6,674 bases of DNA from an uncultured Anaerolineaceae bacterium (GTDB taxonomy: Bacteria > Chloroflexota > Anaerolineae > Anaerolineales > Anaerolineaceae). The stretch covers positions 1 to 6,674 of the forward strand of contig CALAEB010000543.1 in NCBI GenBank assembly GCA_937890875.1, given 5' to 3'. This document shows positions 4,041 through 6,674 of this stretch, in pieces. The position numbers were made by a program, and so were the translations under genes. Positions within the stretch are counted from its first letter, which is position 1; every line of letters starts with the position of its first letter. Below the pieces are notes generated by a model. It ran no database searches and was not told the origin of the DNA. It worked only from the letters and a program-made list of their open reading frames with translations.

Positions 4041-6674
4041 TTGATTGCACAGCTTAAAAAGACATCTGACTGGAAAAATCTGATATCCCGGATTAATGCG
4101 GCATCCGCCGGACATTTTTCGGAGTCGATTGGGTTGATCCGGGCTGGACGTTTTCCGGTCACCGCCGCACTTTGTCAGGAATTGGAGCGTCCGCTTTTAT
4201 TCATTACCGACAAACCGGCTCACGGTATCTTATCACTGGATGAAATCGGTTTTTGGAATCCGGATGCCGCCGGTATGTTTTTCCCCGCGCCGGAGCCGCT
4301 GTTTTATGAACAGGCTTCCTGGAGCGGGACTACACGGCGCGAGCGAATTCAGACGCTTACGCGCCTTGCCCGATTTTTGATTCCCTCCGGTGGTGAAAAG
4401 GACAAACCGCCGTTGATAATTGCGCCGATTCGGGCGGTGATGACCCGGACGCTGGAGAAAAAGACTTTTTTGAAAGCATCCAGAACACTGCGGTCTGAGC
4501 AGGAAATTCTGCCGGAATCGCTTATCCGTTCCTGGGTGGCTGCCGGGTATGAACCGGTGGAAACGGTGCTTGAGCCGGGAAGTTTTTCGAAACGGGGCGG
4601 CTTATTGGATATCTGGCCTCCGGCTGAGCCGTATCCTGTGCGGATCGATTTTTTTGGTGATGAAATCGAATCCATTCAATGGTTTGACCCTGCGACTCAG
4701 CGCAACCTGAAAAAGATTGATAAAGTCCTGATCACGCCGGCGCGCGAAGGTTTGCCGGACTCAGCGGAAAAAGACAATGCGCTGCCGGTCAGTTCCCCGG
4801 AATTTTTGATTCCGCTTTCTCATCGCCATTCGACCTGTCTGCTGGATTATCTTCCGGAGAACACATTGGTGGTCACGGATGATTGGGAGGCGATCCGGCT
4901 GGCTGCGGAGGAAATTGAGGAACAGTCGGAAGCGTTACGGGCGCAAAGCGTGCGGGAAGAGACACTCCCGGAGGATTTCCCTGTGCCGTATGTCAGTATT
5001 TCCGAAATTTCCGACCAGTTTGAATCAATGCCGTGGCTGAATCTTGGCCGGGACGAATCTGAGATTTTTGAGACCGGAATGGGGCTGGCTTCTCGCTTTG
5101 AACCGACGGAACGGTTTGGCGGACAGATTCAGGGTTTCATTGACTGGCTTTTTGAGAGGGCCGTAAAACAGGAAATGGTGCAGGTCGTCAGCCGTCAGGC
5201 CCAGCGGCTGGAAGCGCTGTGGCGGGGTGTCGATGCGGATGTTTCCGATTTATTGCCTCCGCAGATCATTTCCGGCTCGATCAGCGAAGGATACCGTTTC
5301 CGGAATGAAGACGGCTCATCCGCCTATTTTTTGACGGACAGCGAAATCTTTGGCTGGGAACGTCCGCTGCCACGAAAGATACAGAAGCAGGCTGCCGAAA
5401 CGCCTGAAAACTATTACGCCGATTTGAAGCCCGGCGATATGGTGGTCCATATCGATTATGGAATTGGGCAGTATGTTGGGCTGGTCAGCCGGACGATTGA
5501 TGGCTTGCAGAAAGAGTTCCTCTGCGTTCAATATGATAAAGGCGATCAGCTTTTTGTCCCGGTTCATCAGGCGGACCGGCTGACCAACTATATCGGCCCG
5601 GATGGCCGGAAACCGGCCTTAACCCGGCTTGGCACACAGGAATGGATGAGCGTGAAGCAGCATGTCCGGGAAAATGTTCTGGCGGTTGCTGAAGATTTGC
5701 TGGAGCTGTATTCCAAACGGCAGCTTGCGGAAGGATTTGCTTTTTCACCGGATACACCCTGGCAGCAGGATCTGGAAGGGTCCTTCCCTTATTTTGAAAC
5801 GGAAGATCAGAAAAAAGCGATCCGACAGGTGAAAGAGGACATGGAACGTCCGCGGCCGATGGACCGCCTGATTTGCGGCGATGTCGGTTATGGAAAAACG
5901 GAAGTCGCGATCCGGGCCGCATTCAAAGCGAGCTGTGATAGCAGACAGGTCGCGGTGCTGGTGCCGACAACGGTTCTTGCGCAGCAGCATTATGAAACAT
6001 TCCGGAAGCGGTTCGCCGCATATCCGGTCAATGTCGAGATGCTTTCCAGATTCCGGACCGCAAAGGAACAGGACCTGATCCTGAAAAGACTGGCTGAAGG
6101 GGAAATTGACGTGATCATCGGGACTCACCGGCTGGTCTCTCCGGATGTGAAATTTAAAGATCTGGGACTGGTGATCATCGATGAAGAACAGCGTTTCGGT
6201 GTTGCGCAGAAGGAATACCTGAAGAAGCTCCGCATGGAAGTGGATGTCCTGACGATGACGGCGACGCCCATCCCGCGTACGTTATATATGGCGCTGACCG
6301 GCGTACGTGATATATCCAACATTAACACCCCCCCGGATGAGCGCGTTCCGGTCATTACGCATGTCGGCCCCTATTCCGATAAAATCGTCCGCCAGGCAAT
6401 TCTCCGTGAATTGGAACGCGGCGGGCAGGTGTTTTTTGTTCATAATCGGGTGCAGTCTATTTATGCGATCGAGAAGCATTTGAATGCGTTGGTTCCGGAG
6501 GCGCGGATCGGCGTTTGCCATGGACAGCTGCCGGAAAAACAACTTTCGGAAATTATGGACAGGTTTTATCAGGGAGAAATCGACGTGCTTCTCAGCACCT
6601 CCATTATCGAATCCGGGCTGGATATTCCGAACGCGAATACGCTGATTATTGACCGGGCGGACATGCTGGGTCTG
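4041..6674 (+). CDS. mfd: Transcription-repair coupling factor Mfd (partial, C-terminus beyond window)
   Basis: Mfd binds RNA polymerase stalled at DNA damage, pushes it off with its dsDNA translocase and recruits UvrA for excision repair. The frame is open for 878 codons to the window edge, of about 1,100-1,150 in the family. The N-terminal UvrB-like region includes [14 protein letters not shown] (residues 180-193) and the block with [13 protein letters not shown] and FDPATQR. The RNA-polymerase interaction domain starts near residue 465 ([17 protein letters not shown]). The translocase motor follows: Walker A GDVGYGKT (613-620, K619), DEEQRFGV from D714 (Walker B), TATPIPRT (740-747), and [16 protein letters not shown] from S852. 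The final helicase motif, translocation region and C-terminal domain are outside. The start TTG 4041 is chosen from the AAGGA 10 bases upstream; no ATG lies near. It is 7 bp after pth, so co-transcribed. No frameshift is seen. Confidence 0.96.
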   Translation, partial: MIAQLKKTSDWKNLISRINAASAGHFSESIGLIRAGRFPVTAALCQELERPLLFITDKPAHGILSLDEIGFWNPDAAGMFFPAPEPLFYEQASWSGTTRRERIQTLTRLARFLIPSGGEKDKPPLIIAPIRAVMTRTLEKKTFLKASRTLRSEQEILPESLIRSWVAAGYEPVETVLEPGSFSKRGGLLDIWPPAEPYPVRIDFFGDEIESIQWFDPATQRNLKKIDKVLITPAREGLPDSAEKDNALPVSSPEFLIPLSHRHSTCLLDYLPENTLVVTDDWEAIRLAAEEIEEQSEALRAQSVREETLPEDFPVPYVSISEISDQFESMPWLNLGRDESEIFETGMGLASRFEPTERFGGQIQGFIDWLFERAVKQEMVQVVSRQAQRLEALWRGVDADVSDLLPPQIISGSISEGYRFRNEDGSSAYFLTDSEIFGWERPLPRKIQKQAAETPENYYADLKPGDMVVHIDYGIGQYVGLVSRTIDGLQKEFLCVQYDKGDQLFVPVHQADRLTNYIGPDGRKPALTRLGTQEWMSVKQHVRENVLAVAEDLLELYSKRQLAEGFAFSPDTPWQQDLEGSFPYFETEDQKKAIRQVKEDMERPRPMDRLICGDVGYGKTEVAIRAAFKASCDSRQVAVLVPTTVLAQQHYETFRKRFAAYPVNVEMLSRFRTAKEQDLILKRLAEGEIDVIIGTHRLVSPDVKFKDLGLVIIDEEQRFGVAQKEYLKKLRMEVDVLTMTATPIPRTLYMALTGVRDISNINTPPDERVPVITHVGPYSDKIVRQAILRELERGGQVFFVHNRVQSIYAIEKHLNALVPEARIGVCHGQLPEKQLSEIMDRFYQGEIDVLLSTSIIESGLDIPNANTLIIDRADMLGL

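Noticed and set aside
3683..4162. Long - strand ORFs across pth and mfd, including those at 5485-6128
   Set aside because: They are antisense shadows of clearly conserved genes.

Overview
The window is 6.7 kb of bacterial DNA carrying two unrelated gene blocks on the + strand, separated by a gene-poor stretch of about 540 bp that is rich in hairpins. No rRNA, tRNA, CRISPR array or transposase was found. The organism is probably a member of Chloroflexota, perhaps Anaerolineae. This is inferred from the style of the Pth (N-terminal extension, QK in place of the usual HN) and from the Mfd sequence. It is a guess from memory of family patterns, not a search result.

Left block (1-2671, AT-richer, accessory metabolism). 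It opens with the C-terminal part of a DppC/OppC-type peptide ABC transporter permease. This is interrupted by an in-frame TGA only 11 bases from the window edge. The stop is followed 23 bp later by a MalY/PatB-type PLP enzyme (C-S beta-lyase or aminotransferase), almost certainly in the same operon. After a 262-bp gap with its own sigma70-like promoter comes an IclR-family regulator. A consistent reading is that a peptide or cysteine conjugate is imported, cleaved by the PLP lyase, and the module controlled by the IclR protein. Only the gene identities are secure; the substrate is unknown.

Middle (2672-3212, no conventional gene). It contains two perfect 14-bp inverted repeats. The first (2796-2832) buries the Shine-Dalgarno and part of the start codon of a possible 17-codon ORF. 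The second (3063-3104) lies downstream of a good promoter (TTGGCT-17-TATAAT). It overlaps a 14-codon leader ORF with its own Shine-Dalgarno and can refold into a mutually exclusive 6-bp hairpin. A 14-bp perfect palindrome follows at 3160-3173. Together these look like a regulated leader for the genes to the right.

Right block (3213-6674, GC-richer, housekeeping). A 55-residue single-pass membrane protein of unknown function, peptidyl-tRNA hydrolase (pth) and the transcription-repair coupling factor (mfd) are packed as one likely operon. The first two are joined by overlapping or closely spaced stop and start codons, and mfd starts 7 bp after pth with its Shine-Dalgarno inside the end of pth. 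The mfd gene is open for 878 codons and runs off the right edge, lacking the last helicase motif and the C-terminal domain.
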